Shown: positions 1-6,327 of the stretch, piece after piece
How positions within the stretch are numbered: position 1 is the first letter of the stretch
Layout: each line of letters opens with the position of its first letter
Assembly: GCA_031257215.1 (NCBI GenBank)
Contig: JAIRPC010000103.1
Coordinates: 1-7,547 of the forward strand
Reading direction: 5' to 3'
Source: Eubacteriales Family XIII. Incertae Sedis bacterium
GTDB taxonomy: Bacteria; Bacillota; Clostridia; Peptostreptococcales; Anaerovoracaceae
DNA length: 7,547 nt
Translations under genes and position numbers: made by a program
Notes under the pieces: generated by a model
What the model saw: the letters and a program-made list of their open reading frames with translations, nothing else
Told to the model about the DNA's origin: nothing
The model's database searches: none

Positions 1-1
1 A

Positions 2-91
2 ATGGCAAAGGACATCCGCGAACGCTCGGAATACCTGCCCGAGTGGGACGAAGCGGTAGCAAAATGGCTGGAAGAACGCAAGGCCGGGTGA
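2..91 (+). CDS. C-terminal end of an unidentified protein (5' end outside window)
   Basis: A reading frame open from the left edge ends at a TGA at 89-91. It gives 29 visible residues, rich in Glu, Lys, Arg and Trp, with a pattern that suggests a charged amphipathic helix ending in LEERKAG. The ATG at base 2 is probably an internal methionine, because a free 29-residue protein with no visible upstream signal is less likely than the tail of a longer gene. I do not recognise the family from this tail. The gene points toward the minus-strand methyltransferase, so the two converge. One other frame is also open over these bases (to a stop at 121-123), so the call rests on composition alone. Confidence 0.45.
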   Translation: MAKDIRERSEYLPEWDEAVAKWLEERKAG

Positions 92-201
92 TGGCGGGAC
101 AGAATGTTTGTGGCTCTGGCTGATGGCGACTCCGTCCGTTCGCGCTTCTGTCTGCGGCAGAGCCGTTCGCGAGCCTACTGGATAATATTTAATAATTTAG
201 C
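92..201. other. Convergent intergenic gap, no clear terminator
   Basis: These 110 bases separate the stop of the left-edge gene from the stop of the minus-strand methyltransferase. The left two thirds are GC-rich and contain small repeats. The last 20 or so bases next to the methyltransferase are AT-rich. I see no stem followed by a run of T on either strand, so no standard Rho-independent terminator can be called here. Confidence 0.6.
112..171. repeat. Short inverted and direct repeats in the convergent gap
   Basis: GGCTCTG at 112-118 is the reverse complement of CAGAGCC at 158-164, which allows a 7-bp stem with a long loop. TCTGC-G-GCAGA at 151-161 is a small odd palindrome. The 9-mer CCGTTCGCG occurs at 136-144 and again at 163-171. 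An inverted copy of its last eight bases lies at 17-24, inside the left-edge gene. These could form a weak factor-dependent termination structure, or they may be chance in GC-rich DNA. Confidence 0.35.
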
Positions 202-885
202 TTATACAGTCAATTGGCATTTTTGAAAGACAGCGAGGAAATACCCGGGGGGGCGCGTGCGCTCCCGGGCTTCTTCGCTTGTGGCGCTCTGCGTGGGCGC
301 GGGGAAAAAATCACAGCGGTCTGCGCCTTTTGGCACGGTGGCATTGAAGTAATTTTCGAGAGAGCCGTACTCCATGATTTTCTGGATTGCGAATGAGTCG
401 AGGTCCGCGGTATGGTCGTCCAGGGATATCAGCCGCAGCCCGTTTTCCCGCGCGTTCCCTATCAGCCCGTCGGGGCGGCCGCCGCGCTTGCAGAGATCCG
501 ATATCAGCGCGTAGCCGCCCGGTTTTAGCATGGCGGCGTATTCGCCCAGCGTCGCTTTGGGATCTCCGCTCACGGACAGGACGCATTCCATTATGATGGC
601 ATCGAACTGGCCCGCGCTTTCGGGCGCGAGCGCGTCCGAGTCTGCCAGCGCGTCGATAAATTTCAGACGCGGGCCGCGTGGGGCGTGCTTTTCTCGCGCC
701 CTTTTCAGCAACTCCCCAGATTTGTCTATGCCGATACATTCGTGCCCGTATTTTTCGGCGATACGCGCCAGGGTGTCGCCCTCGCCGCAGCCTATTTCAA
801 GTATGCGGCTGTTTTCGGCAAGGTTCAGCCCGCCGACAGCGCCCTCCATCAATTCAGTTCCGCCAGGTGAGATACAGCCCATCAC
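202..885 (-). CDS. trsM: Class I SAM-dependent methyltransferase, TrsM-like (DVU_1556-type)
   Basis: This 227-residue protein has a Rossmann-type methyltransferase core. The SAM-binding motif I is ILEIGCGEGD (residues 28-37). An acidic residue ends the second strand at D54 (GIDKS). FDAIIMECVLS (94-104) and LKPGGYALISD (120-130) follow at the expected spacing. The short N-terminus with SPGG (6-9) and the C-terminal PPGYFLAVF match what I recall of the DVU_1556/TrsM family. The methyl acceptor is unknown. The start is either GTG at 885 or the adjacent ATG at 882. The radical SAM stop TGA (884-882) overlaps both, so translation is probably coupled. An AGG 8 bases before the ATG is the only Shine-Dalgarno trace. 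A C7 run (plus-strand G7, 247-253) lies near the C-terminal end. The methyltransferase class is secure; the subfamily is less so. Confidence 0.85.
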   Translation of the reverse strand: MMGCISPGGTELMEGAVGGLNLAENSRILEIGCGEGDTLARIAEKYGHECIGIDKSGELLKRAREKHAPRGPRLKFIDALADSDALAPESAGQFDAIIMECVLSVSGDPKATLGEYAAMLKPGGYALISDLCKRGGRPDGLIGNARENGLRLISLDDHTADLDSFAIQKIMEYGSLENYFNATVPKGADRCDFFPAPTQSATSEEARERTRPPGYFLAVFQKCQLTV

Positions 886-2435
886 GTTCGCCTGTACATC
901 GTGTTGTACGCGCAGAAGGGTATGAGCTTTTCGTCAGGCGTAAAATACTGCACGCGGCAGCGTTTCAGGCGCTCCGCGTCAAGGTTGCTCCTGTCCATGA
1001 ACGCCATGCCCGAGATCGTGAACATATTGTTCTGAAACCAGGAGAGCGCCTCGTCGAAGGACATGATGCCCGCAGCGTCCGCAGGCGCGGGCGGCGGCGC
1101 GGCTTCGTTTGGCGCACTCCATTTGTTCAGAACGAAGTCGCGGTCGCGCCGCACTATCTCCAAGGGGTCTGGCGCGGACGGGCAACAACAGGCCGCTTCG
1201 CTGCCTGACGCCATCTCGTCACAGCAGGCAGCGCCTCCCTCCCGCTGCGCCTTGGACATCATGGACGCCAGCCTGCCGCTTGGCTCTCGCATGAAGTTCG
1301 CGCAGAAGCAGCAGAGCGGGTGCCCCGTCGTTATCGGGAGCAGGTCGGACGCGCGCAGCCTGCCGCCCGTCTGCCGCTCTATCTCGTTCATGACGGCGAA
1401 CATGGTAACGCGGTTGCTCTCGCCGCTTGCGTCAGGCGTTCTGCCGAAGAAGCTCGCGGGCTGGAAGTGGATGCCCTTGACAGCGCCGAGGTTCGCCAGC
1501 ATGAAGTCTATCATCCCGCCGATCTCGCCCGCGCCGTCCGCCGCTTCGCCCGCAGCCCCGTCCGCGCTCTCGAATATATTCACGCCCTTGACTATTGTGG
1601 GGACGAGAACGACGGGCAGCCCCGCCTTGGCGCAGTTCTCTATCGCGCGGAGCTTTATGTCCAGCAGCGGTTCGCCGCGAAGCTCGCCGTATACGGAGTC
1701 CGACATGCCGTCGAATTGCAGGTAGACCACGGACACTCCCGCCGAGCGTAGCCGCCGAGCGTAGCCCTGACCAGCCTCAACGCCTGCCCCTGCGCCCATC
1801 TCCGCGCTACCTGCCAGTCGGCGACCGTTCGTGTTCAGCTGTATGTACTCAAAGCCCTTAGCGCGGCCAAGCTCCACTATTTCAGGCAGGTCGTGGCGGA
1901 CGGTCGGCTCCCCGCCGGATAGCTGTATATTGAACGGCCTTTCCTCCCCAAGCTCGATAAGCCTGTCATACCACCGCCCGATTTCGTCAAGCGGCGGTTC
2001 GCCCTCCGAGCCGTCGCCGAGGGTGTCCGCCCGCGCAAAGCACCAGGGGCAATGCTGGTCACAGCGTTCCGTGACATCCAGCAAAACGCAACAGGCGGTC
2101 ATAAGATGATCCCCGCACACACCGCAATGAAACGGACACGCGGACTGTGCGCCCCCCGCCGCGCCGCGCCGAACGCCTTCCGTCAGAGCCGCGCGCGGCG
2201 CGACCGTCACGCTCGGCATGGCCATAAACCTATCAAACGCCGCGGCGTCCTCCGACGCCAATTCCGAAAATACGCCCGCCGCACCGCATTTCGGGCAGCA
2301 GATATCAAAATAGACCGCGCCGCCACGCTCGGCATATTCCGCATACGCCACCTCGCCGCAGACAGGGCAAACGCTCTGCACCCGCCGCGCACAAGCCTCT
2401 TTTGTCAGTTTCGCATCAGCCATTGCATATTCCAT
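882..2435 (-). CDS. trsS: Radical SAM protein, TrsS-like, all-cysteine form, related to Tes/MJ0619 enzymes
   Basis: The protein has 517 residues. The N-terminus has paired cysteines like a zinc ribbon (C23, C26, C46, C47, C50). CPFHCGVCGDH (100-110) precedes the radical SAM cluster motif C125-x3-C129-x2-C132 (VTERCDQHCPWCFA), and GGEP follows at 174-177. A CP..CG.C segment before VT.RC..xCP.CFA is typical of the MJ0619 / tetraether-synthase-like branch. The second half has HPLCCFC (372-378), a Cys-rich loop (C404, C405, C416-418) and a conserved-looking tail with C493 and IPFCAYN (505-511). I recall the family as a radical SAM (seleno)protein, some members of which contain selenocysteine. No in-frame TGA is present here. 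The start may be ATG 2435 or ATG 2423; the latter has GGAA 6 bases upstream. The reaction is unknown. The gene is translationally coupled to the methyltransferase and transcribed from its own promoter. Confidence 0.83.
   Translation of the reverse strand: MEYAMADAKLTKEACARRVQSVCPVCGEVAYAEYAERGGAVYFDICCPKCGAAGVFSELASEDAAAFDRFMAMPSVTVAPRAALTEGVRRGAAGGAQSACPFHCGVCGDHLMTACCVLLDVTERCDQHCPWCFARADTLGDGSEGEPPLDEIGRWYDRLIELGEERPFNIQLSGGEPTVRHDLPEIVELGRAKGFEYIQLNTNGRRLAGSAEMGAGAGVEAGQGYARRLRSAGVSVVYLQFDGMSDSVYGELRGEPLLDIKLRAIENCAKAGLPVVLVPTIVKGVNIFESADGAAGEAADGAGEIGGMIDFMLANLGAVKGIHFQPASFFGRTPDASGESNRVTMFAVMNEIERQTGGRLRASDLLPITTGHPLCCFCANFMREPSGRLASMMSKAQREGGAACCDEMASGSEAACCCPSAPDPLEIVRRDRDFVLNKWSAPNEAAPPPAPADAAGIMSFDEALSWFQNNMFTISGMAFMDRSNLDAERLKRCRVQYFTPDEKLIPFCAYNTMYRRT
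1741..1766. repeat. Perfect 13-bp tandem duplication inside the radical SAM gene
   Basis: GCCGAGCGTAGCC occurs twice without a gap, at 1741-1753 and 1754-1766. The unit is not a multiple of three, so the copies are read in different frames (about residues 225-233, YARRLRSAG). Conserved-looking radical SAM sequence lies on both sides (LNTNG upstream, AGVSVVYLQFDG downstream), so the present copy number keeps the frame. Gain or loss of one unit would truncate the protein. Confidence 0.85.
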
Positions 2436-2468
2436 TACACGATTCTATTCACACTCAATATTGTTCCA

Positions 2469-2497
2469 ATTATACATCAAAAAAGCGGGGCAGCCAA
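2469..2497 (-). promoter_or_regulatory. Predicted sigma70-type promoter for the radical SAM/methyltransferase pair
   Basis: On the minus strand, TTGGCT (2497-2492) and a perfect TATAAT (2474-2469) are separated by exactly 17 bases. The expected start site is near 2462, which gives a leader of about 27 bases to the ATG at 2435. The -35 lies in the loop of the preceding gene's terminator and the spacer covers its downstream arm and T run. Termination and re-initiation therefore share the same 40 bases. Confidence 0.65.
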
Positions 2498-2511
2498 CGA
2501 CCGCCCCGCTT
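2478..2511 (-). terminator. Intrinsic terminator of the Mop-type oxidoreductase gene
   Basis: The arms AAGCGGGGC and GCCCCGCTT (plus-strand 2483-2491 and 2503-2511) form a 9-bp GC-rich stem with an 11-base loop. On the minus strand the stem is followed directly by a run of six T (the last two bases of the stem plus four more). It lies 26 bases after the oxidoreductase stop codon, so it should end that transcript. Confidence 0.88.
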
Positions 2512-2537
2512 CATGTCCAATTCTTGTTGCTGCGGTT

Positions 2538-5414
2538 TTATGCCGACACAGGATTGTTGCGGATATCCTCGATCAGCTCGTCGAAGTCCGAACCCAGGAA
2601 ATACTTCTTCGGGGACTCGACCTTGCCGCCCGCCGCGATGGCATCGATGCCTGCCTTGACCTTTTCAGGCGTTGCGGGAAGCTCGTATACGCGCACCCCG
2701 ACCGCGTCGTAGATGGCGTTGATGACCGCTACGTGTCCGCTCGACTGGAACGCTTCCGACGCGCCCGACGAGCCGAAGGGGTTCTGCGGGCGCGGATTCA
2801 CCAGGAAGTCCACGGACAGGTCATAGGGGATGTCGTTGGCAGTCGGTATGCCCGCGCCGAGCGGGTTGTTGTGCTTCTTCACGTCGTCGTAATTCTCCGA
2901 GAGCGCGAAGCCGATCGTGTGCGACATGCCGCCGAACACCTGACCGTTGACCGCCTCGATATTGCCGACCACGCCGACGTCAGCGACGGACTTCATGCTG
3001 AGAACCTGGGTCTTGCCCGTCTCAGTATTCACCGCGACCTCCGAGAGGAACATCGCGTAGGTGAAGTCAGGCGTCGGGTTGCCCTTGCCCGTGTTCGGGT
3101 CGAGGTCGGACAGCGTGCCGAATTCCTCGTTCAGGAACTGGTTCTCGTAGCGGGTGGGGATGCCCTCCGCTACCATCTCGTCATAGGTGCGCAGCGAGCC
3201 GTCGGGCTTCTGCATGGCGGCAAAGAGCTTTTCAACCGCCGCCTTCGTCGATATGCCGTTCATGAAATGGCTGCGGCTCGACGCCGTCGCGCCGTGGTCA
3301 GGGCAGAATTTGCTGTCGTTCTGTATCAGCTTCACATCCGACCTGTCGATAGTGCGCTTGCCGTCGAACACCACGCGGAGCGCTTCGAGCGTGACCATGA
3401 GCGAACCGATATCGCCGCCCTGGCCCTGATCCTGCCATGTATCGTATTTGATGAAGGTGTTGTCGGGCGCCAGCGCGACAGCAACCGTACACTGGTCGGC
3501 TGAACCCTCGGTAACATTGTAGCCGCCCCATACCAGGCCGACACCGTATTTGGTCTTGCCGTCCGAATTCTTGTTGCGCTCCGCCGTGTCAGCGACCGCT
3601 TTATCGTAGATCGGCTTCATCTTCTGCATTATTTCCTCTTCGGGATAGTGCGGGAATTCGTAGCCGTTGATATTGATGTCGCCCTCGCGGCAGATATTGC
3701 GCCAGCGGATTTCCCACCTGTCAAGCCCTGTCTTTTCTGCCATTATATCCATAAGGGCTTCCGAGCAGGTGTATGCCTGTGGAGAACCGTAGCCGCGGTA
3801 TGCCGTGCCGTAGCTGTGGTTCGTCGCGGCGACGCGTGACACTCCGCGGCAGTTCGGCACATTGTATGGGAAGAACATGAAGCGCGCGATCCTCGTCGTC
3901 AGGTCGTCGCCAAGCTCGTCGTAACAGCCGTGATCCAGGCCGTTGTCCCATTCGGCTGCGATGATCTTGCCGTCAGCGTCGCACGCCAGGCGCCCGTTCG
4001 TGTAAGACGGAGCGCGCTTGCCGCTGAACGCCTGGAATTCCGCCCAGGTCATGGACAGCGCCACGGGCATGTCGTCGCAGGCGATACACGCGATACCCGC
4101 AAGGCTGTACGTCGCGCCCGCGATACCCCATCCGAACGTGCCGCCGGTCGGGTTCTCGACCACGCGCACCTTGTCCTCGGCAACGCCCGTCGCCTCCGCG
4201 ATATCGCCGATATTCGCGTAGATGGCCATGGCCTTGCAGTGTACGGTCAGCATGCCGTCCTCGTCCCAGTAGGCCTGCACCGTGTCGCCTTCGATAGGCA
4301 TATGCGGCTCGCGCGTCGAGTAGAAGCTGCCTTCCGCGACGTAGGGCGCTTTCTCCATGAGTCCGTTGATGTCGGGATCGCCCTTGATGGTGGGCTGCAC
4401 GCTCCACACGTTCGGGTGCTCGTCGTGTACGCGCACAGCGTCGGGCAGCGCCGCTTCGAGGTAGTTCAGCATTTCAGGAAGCTGCTCGTATTCGAGCTTC
4501 ACTTTCGCCGCCGCCTCGCGCGCGTGGGTCTTCGTATCGGCCGCAACCAGCGCGATAATATCGCCGTAGTTGAATATCTTTTCCTCAGCGAGGAGTATAT
4601 GCGTCTGCTTTACCGCACCCTCGTCCGTGCGCGGCAGGAACTGGAACATGTTCAGGCGATTCGAGCCTTTCACATCCTTTGAAGTTATTACTTTATATAC
4701 GCCTGGCATCTTCTCCGCTTCCGACGTGTCGATTTTGAGAATCTTCGCGTGGTGCGTCAGCTTCGGCTGTACCATGACGACGTGCAGCGTGCCGTCGGGC
4801 ATCTTCAACTCCATGTCGTCGCCGTAATCCGTAAGCCCCGTTACCTTGCCGAGCGCCGCCGGGCGAACGAGCCCCTTGCCGTAATATTTCTTGTCCTCTG
4901 GAAGCTTCACGGTGATGTCGTCAACGCTCTTTTCGCCGCGCAGCACGGCAGCCGCGTCGAGGACGGCGTCAATAATTTGGCGATAGCCCGTGCAGCGGCA
5001 GATGTTGCGGTGCTTCGTGAGCCACGCCCTGATATCGTCAGGCGTAGGCGAAGCGTTCTCTTTCAAAAGCTGATAGGTAGACACGATCATTCCAGGTATG
5101 CAGAAACCGCACTGGACAGCGCCCCTGTTCATGAACGCGACCTGCAACGGATGGAGGTGCTGCGGGGAGCCGATGCCCTCGACCGTCGTGACCTCGCTGT
5201 AATCCTTGACCGCCGTAATCTTGCGCGTACACGCACGGATAACCTTTCCGTCGAGAATAACTGAACACGATCCGCAGACGCCCGTGCCGCAGCCGACTTT
5301 CACTCCTGTAAGCCCGATGCGACGCAGCACGCCCGCAAGCGTGTCCTTCTCCGGGTCGCAGACGAACATCCTCTCGACCCCATTGATGGTGAGTGTCATT
5401 TTTTTGAGTTTCAT
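2538..5414 (-). CDS. mop: Mop-type molybdenum hydroxylase (aldehyde oxidoreductase, xanthine oxidase family)
   Basis: This 958-residue enzyme has the Desulfovibrio gigas Mop layout: two [2Fe-2S] domains fused to the molybdopterin domain, with no FAD domain. A plant-type ferredoxin domain holds C42, C47, C50 and C62. A helical second domain holds C102, C105 (QCGFC), C139 and C141 (CRCTGY). All eight sit two residues later than my memory of D. gigas Mop. The Mo domain starts near residue 180, with GGTFG (424-428), YRGYGSPQ (539-546), DQGQGGD (662-668) and GSSGASEAF (881-889). E887 is the likely catalytic glutamate (E869 in D. gigas). The tail after it is 71 residues, about 33 longer than in D. 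gigas. Oxidation of an aldehyde to an acid is typical, but substrates vary. ATG 5414 is preferred to the upstream in-frame ATG 5450 because of its ribosome binding site. The protein is probably cytoplasmic, as no signal peptide is seen. Confidence 0.92.
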   Translation of the reverse strand: MKLKKMTLTINGVERMFVCDPEKDTLAGVLRRIGLTGVKVGCGTGVCGSCSVILDGKVIRACTRKITAVKDYSEVTTVEGIGSPQHLHPLQVAFMNRGAVQCGFCIPGMIVSTYQLLKENASPTPDDIRAWLTKHRNICRCTGYRQIIDAVLDAAAVLRGEKSVDDITVKLPEDKKYYGKGLVRPAALGKVTGLTDYGDDMELKMPDGTLHVVMVQPKLTHHAKILKIDTSEAEKMPGVYKVITSKDVKGSNRLNMFQFLPRTDEGAVKQTHILLAEEKIFNYGDIIALVAADTKTHAREAAAKVKLEYEQLPEMLNYLEAALPDAVRVHDEHPNVWSVQPTIKGDPDINGLMEKAPYVAEGSFYSTREPHMPIEGDTVQAYWDEDGMLTVHCKAMAIYANIGDIAEATGVAEDKVRVVENPTGGTFGWGIAGATYSLAGIACIACDDMPVALSMTWAEFQAFSGKRAPSYTNGRLACDADGKIIAAEWDNGLDHGCYDELGDDLTTRIARFMFFPYNVPNCRGVSRVAATNHSYGTAYRGYGSPQAYTCSEALMDIMAEKTGLDRWEIRWRNICREGDININGYEFPHYPEEEIMQKMKPIYDKAVADTAERNKNSDGKTKYGVGLVWGGYNVTEGSADQCTVAVALAPDNTFIKYDTWQDQGQGGDIGSLMVTLEALRVVFDGKRTIDRSDVKLIQNDSKFCPDHGATASSRSHFMNGISTKAAVEKLFAAMQKPDGSLRTYDEMVAEGIPTRYENQFLNEEFGTLSDLDPNTGKGNPTPDFTYAMFLSEVAVNTETGKTQVLSMKSVADVGVVGNIEAVNGQVFGGMSHTIGFALSENYDDVKKHNNPLGAGIPTANDIPYDLSVDFLVNPRPQNPFGSSGASEAFQSSGHVAVINAIYDAVGVRVYELPATPEKVKAGIDAIAAGGKVESPKKYFLGSDFDELIEDIRNNPVSA

Positions 5415-5420
5415 GTTTGA

Positions 5421-5434
5421 TTCCTTTCCTTTCC
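5421..5434 (-). promoter_or_regulatory. Strong purine-rich ribosome binding site that fixes the mop start
   Basis: On the minus strand, GGAAAGGAAAGGAA ends 6 bases before the ATG at 5414. It provides overlapping Shine-Dalgarno-like units at good spacing. The upstream in-frame ATG at 5450 has AGGAA directly against it, which is too close, so 5414 is the better start. It is the clearest ribosome binding site in the window. Confidence 0.75.
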
Positions 5435-5504
5435 CGACAAGGGAGGGCATTTCCTGACTTTTCTATCAGCTTTGAACTCAGGCAGCAATATAATTTACAG
5501 AATA

Positions 5505-5533
5505 AAATTAACATGTAAAAGTTGTTGTGTCAA
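5505..5533 (-). promoter_or_regulatory. Candidate promoter of the mop gene
   Basis: A perfect TTGACA -35 lies at 5533-5528 on the minus strand. Seventeen bases later is TAATTT (5510-5505), a poor -10. GTTAAT at 15-base spacing is an alternative. The DNA from about 5520 to 5480 is AT-rich. The -35 sits among short inverted elements (AGTTG / CAACT on the plus strand, about 5520-5540) that could be an operator. The expected leader is about 85 bases. Confidence 0.45.
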
Positions 5534-5593
5534 CGCAACTGCAAAAATACCGAATTTTGAAAAATCTTAGAGCGTGGTAACATGAGTGGCCAT

Positions 5594-6307
5594 TTACCTT
5601 GTCAGGGAACAAGAGGGTTCTAATTCCAGGAGCTTTTGGAAGTCTGCGGGCGTGTCGGCATCGTACAGTATGCCTTTGTCGGGCACTTCTATGCGCTCTG
5701 TTTCGCCATTGAAGCTGGCCAGCGCGGTTTTCAGGCCTGATTCGCCGCCTCGTTCCAGTATTGCGGGTATCAGCTCTGTGCTGAGGACTATCGGGTGGCC
5801 CTCCTCGCCGTTGTGCGTCGGCTTTGCTATGGGCGCGCCTGAGCCCATTAGGGTGCGCACTGTGGCGGCCGTGAACAGGGGGATGTCGATGGGGCAGAAA
5901 AACGTGCGGGCGCACTGATCCATGATATGGGCCAGCCCTATTCTTGCGGATTCGAACATGGGCGTCGTGGCGTAGGCTTCGTTTCGCGCGAACTGGATCG
6001 GCTGTGCGCGGTGCTGTTCGCCATGCCCGCCGCCGCGTTCGCCATGCCCGCCTGTCAATGCGCTGCGCGCGGCCGCCTCGATATGGCTGTTATGGGACAA
6101 TCCCTCCGCGTATTCGCGCAGATGCGCTTCCAGCTCGTCCGCCCTGTGCCCCGTCACCACCACTATGGGGGAAACCTCGGACGCGGCGAACGCGCTGACA
6201 ACACGCCGCGCCACGGTCTGCCCGCCGATCTCCATCAGCGGCTTGTACCCGCCCATTCGCGACGAAAGCCCCGCCGCGACGATAACTGCTCCGATATTTC
6301 TGCTCAT
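5594..6307 (-). CDS. MobA/MocA-like nucleotidyltransferase (DVU_1551-type NTP transferase)
   Basis: This 237-residue protein begins with the nucleotide-binding signature of molybdopterin nucleotidyltransferases: VIVAAGLSSRMGGYK (8-22), including the GxSxRMG loop and K22. NEAYATTPMFESARIGL (109-125) resembles the substrate loop of MocA. D141 in PIDIP is the likely metal ligand. GHPIVLS (170-176) and DADTPADF (216-223) follow in family order. Such enzymes add CMP or GMP to molybdopterin. Beside a Mop-type enzyme, formation of the cytosine dinucleotide form is the natural inference, though specificity cannot be read here. A His/Gly-rich insert (86-99) contains a 7-residue duplication. The frame extends to a TTG at 6325, but ATG 6307 is the better start because it begins the family domain and the extra codons overlap the -10 region. 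No Shine-Dalgarno sequence is visible. Confidence 0.87.
   Translation of the reverse strand: MSRNIGAVIVAAGLSSRMGGYKPLMEIGGQTVARRVVSAFAASEVSPIVVVTGHRADELEAHLREYAEGLSHNSHIEAAARSALTGGHGERGGGHGEQHRAQPIQFARNEAYATTPMFESARIGLAHIMDQCARTFFCPIDIPLFTAATVRTLMGSGAPIAKPTHNGEEGHPIVLSTELIPAILERGGESGLKTALASFNGETERIEVPDKGILYDADTPADFQKLLELEPSCSLTR
6016..6052. repeat. In-frame 21-bp-period repeat encoding a Gly/His-rich insert
   Basis: GTTCGCCATGCCCGCC occurs at 6016-6031 and 6037-6052, a 21-base period (7 codons). On the minus strand it encodes GGHGERG followed by GGHGEQH, residues 86-99 of the nucleotidyltransferase. The insert lies just before the conserved NEAY segment, probably in a surface loop, and could bind a metal or be neutral slippage. 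Confidence 0.85.
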
Positions 6308-6327
6308 GCGTATAGTATAATACAATT
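6308..6327. promoter_or_regulatory. Symmetric bidirectional -10 region between divergent ATGs
   Basis: Only 20 bases separate the ATG of the minus-strand nucleotidyltransferase (6307) from that of the plus-strand flavoprotein (6328). The centre holds TATAAT on the plus strand (6316-6321) and TATACT on the minus strand (6319-6314), which overlap around the odd palindrome TATAGTATA (6311-6319). Seven bases past each hexamer lies the A of the respective ATG. Neither gene has a Shine-Dalgarno sequence, so both mRNAs may be leaderless. No good -35 is visible on either side. Confidence 0.6.

Noticed and set aside
247..253. G7 run (C7 on the coding strand) as a phase-variation tract in the methyltransferase
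   Set aside because: Seven bases is short for GC-rich DNA and the frame around it (PPGYF) is intact, so there is no evidence of switching.
244..269. Strong hairpin of two CCCGGG blocks as a terminator for the methyltransferase gene
   Set aside because: It lies inside the coding sequence before the stop codon, and no T run follows it on the minus strand.
2052..3503. Long plus-strand open frame (about 480 codons) across the radical SAM and mop genes
   Set aside because: It is antisense to two genes with clear motifs, crosses their intergenic gap, is very rich in Arg, Ala and Val, and shows no recognisable domain. It is a codon-bias shadow in GC-rich DNA.
2538..5450. Upstream in-frame ATG at 5450 as the mop start
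   Set aside because: Its AGGAA directly touches the ATG, and the extra 12 residues precede the usual family start. ATG 5414 has a well-placed ribosome binding site.
5415..5593. Molybdenum-cofactor or other riboswitch in the mop leader
   Set aside because: The predicted transcribed leader is only about 85 bases and I see no multi-stem structure. A 5-bp stem near 5555-5566 is too weak to count.
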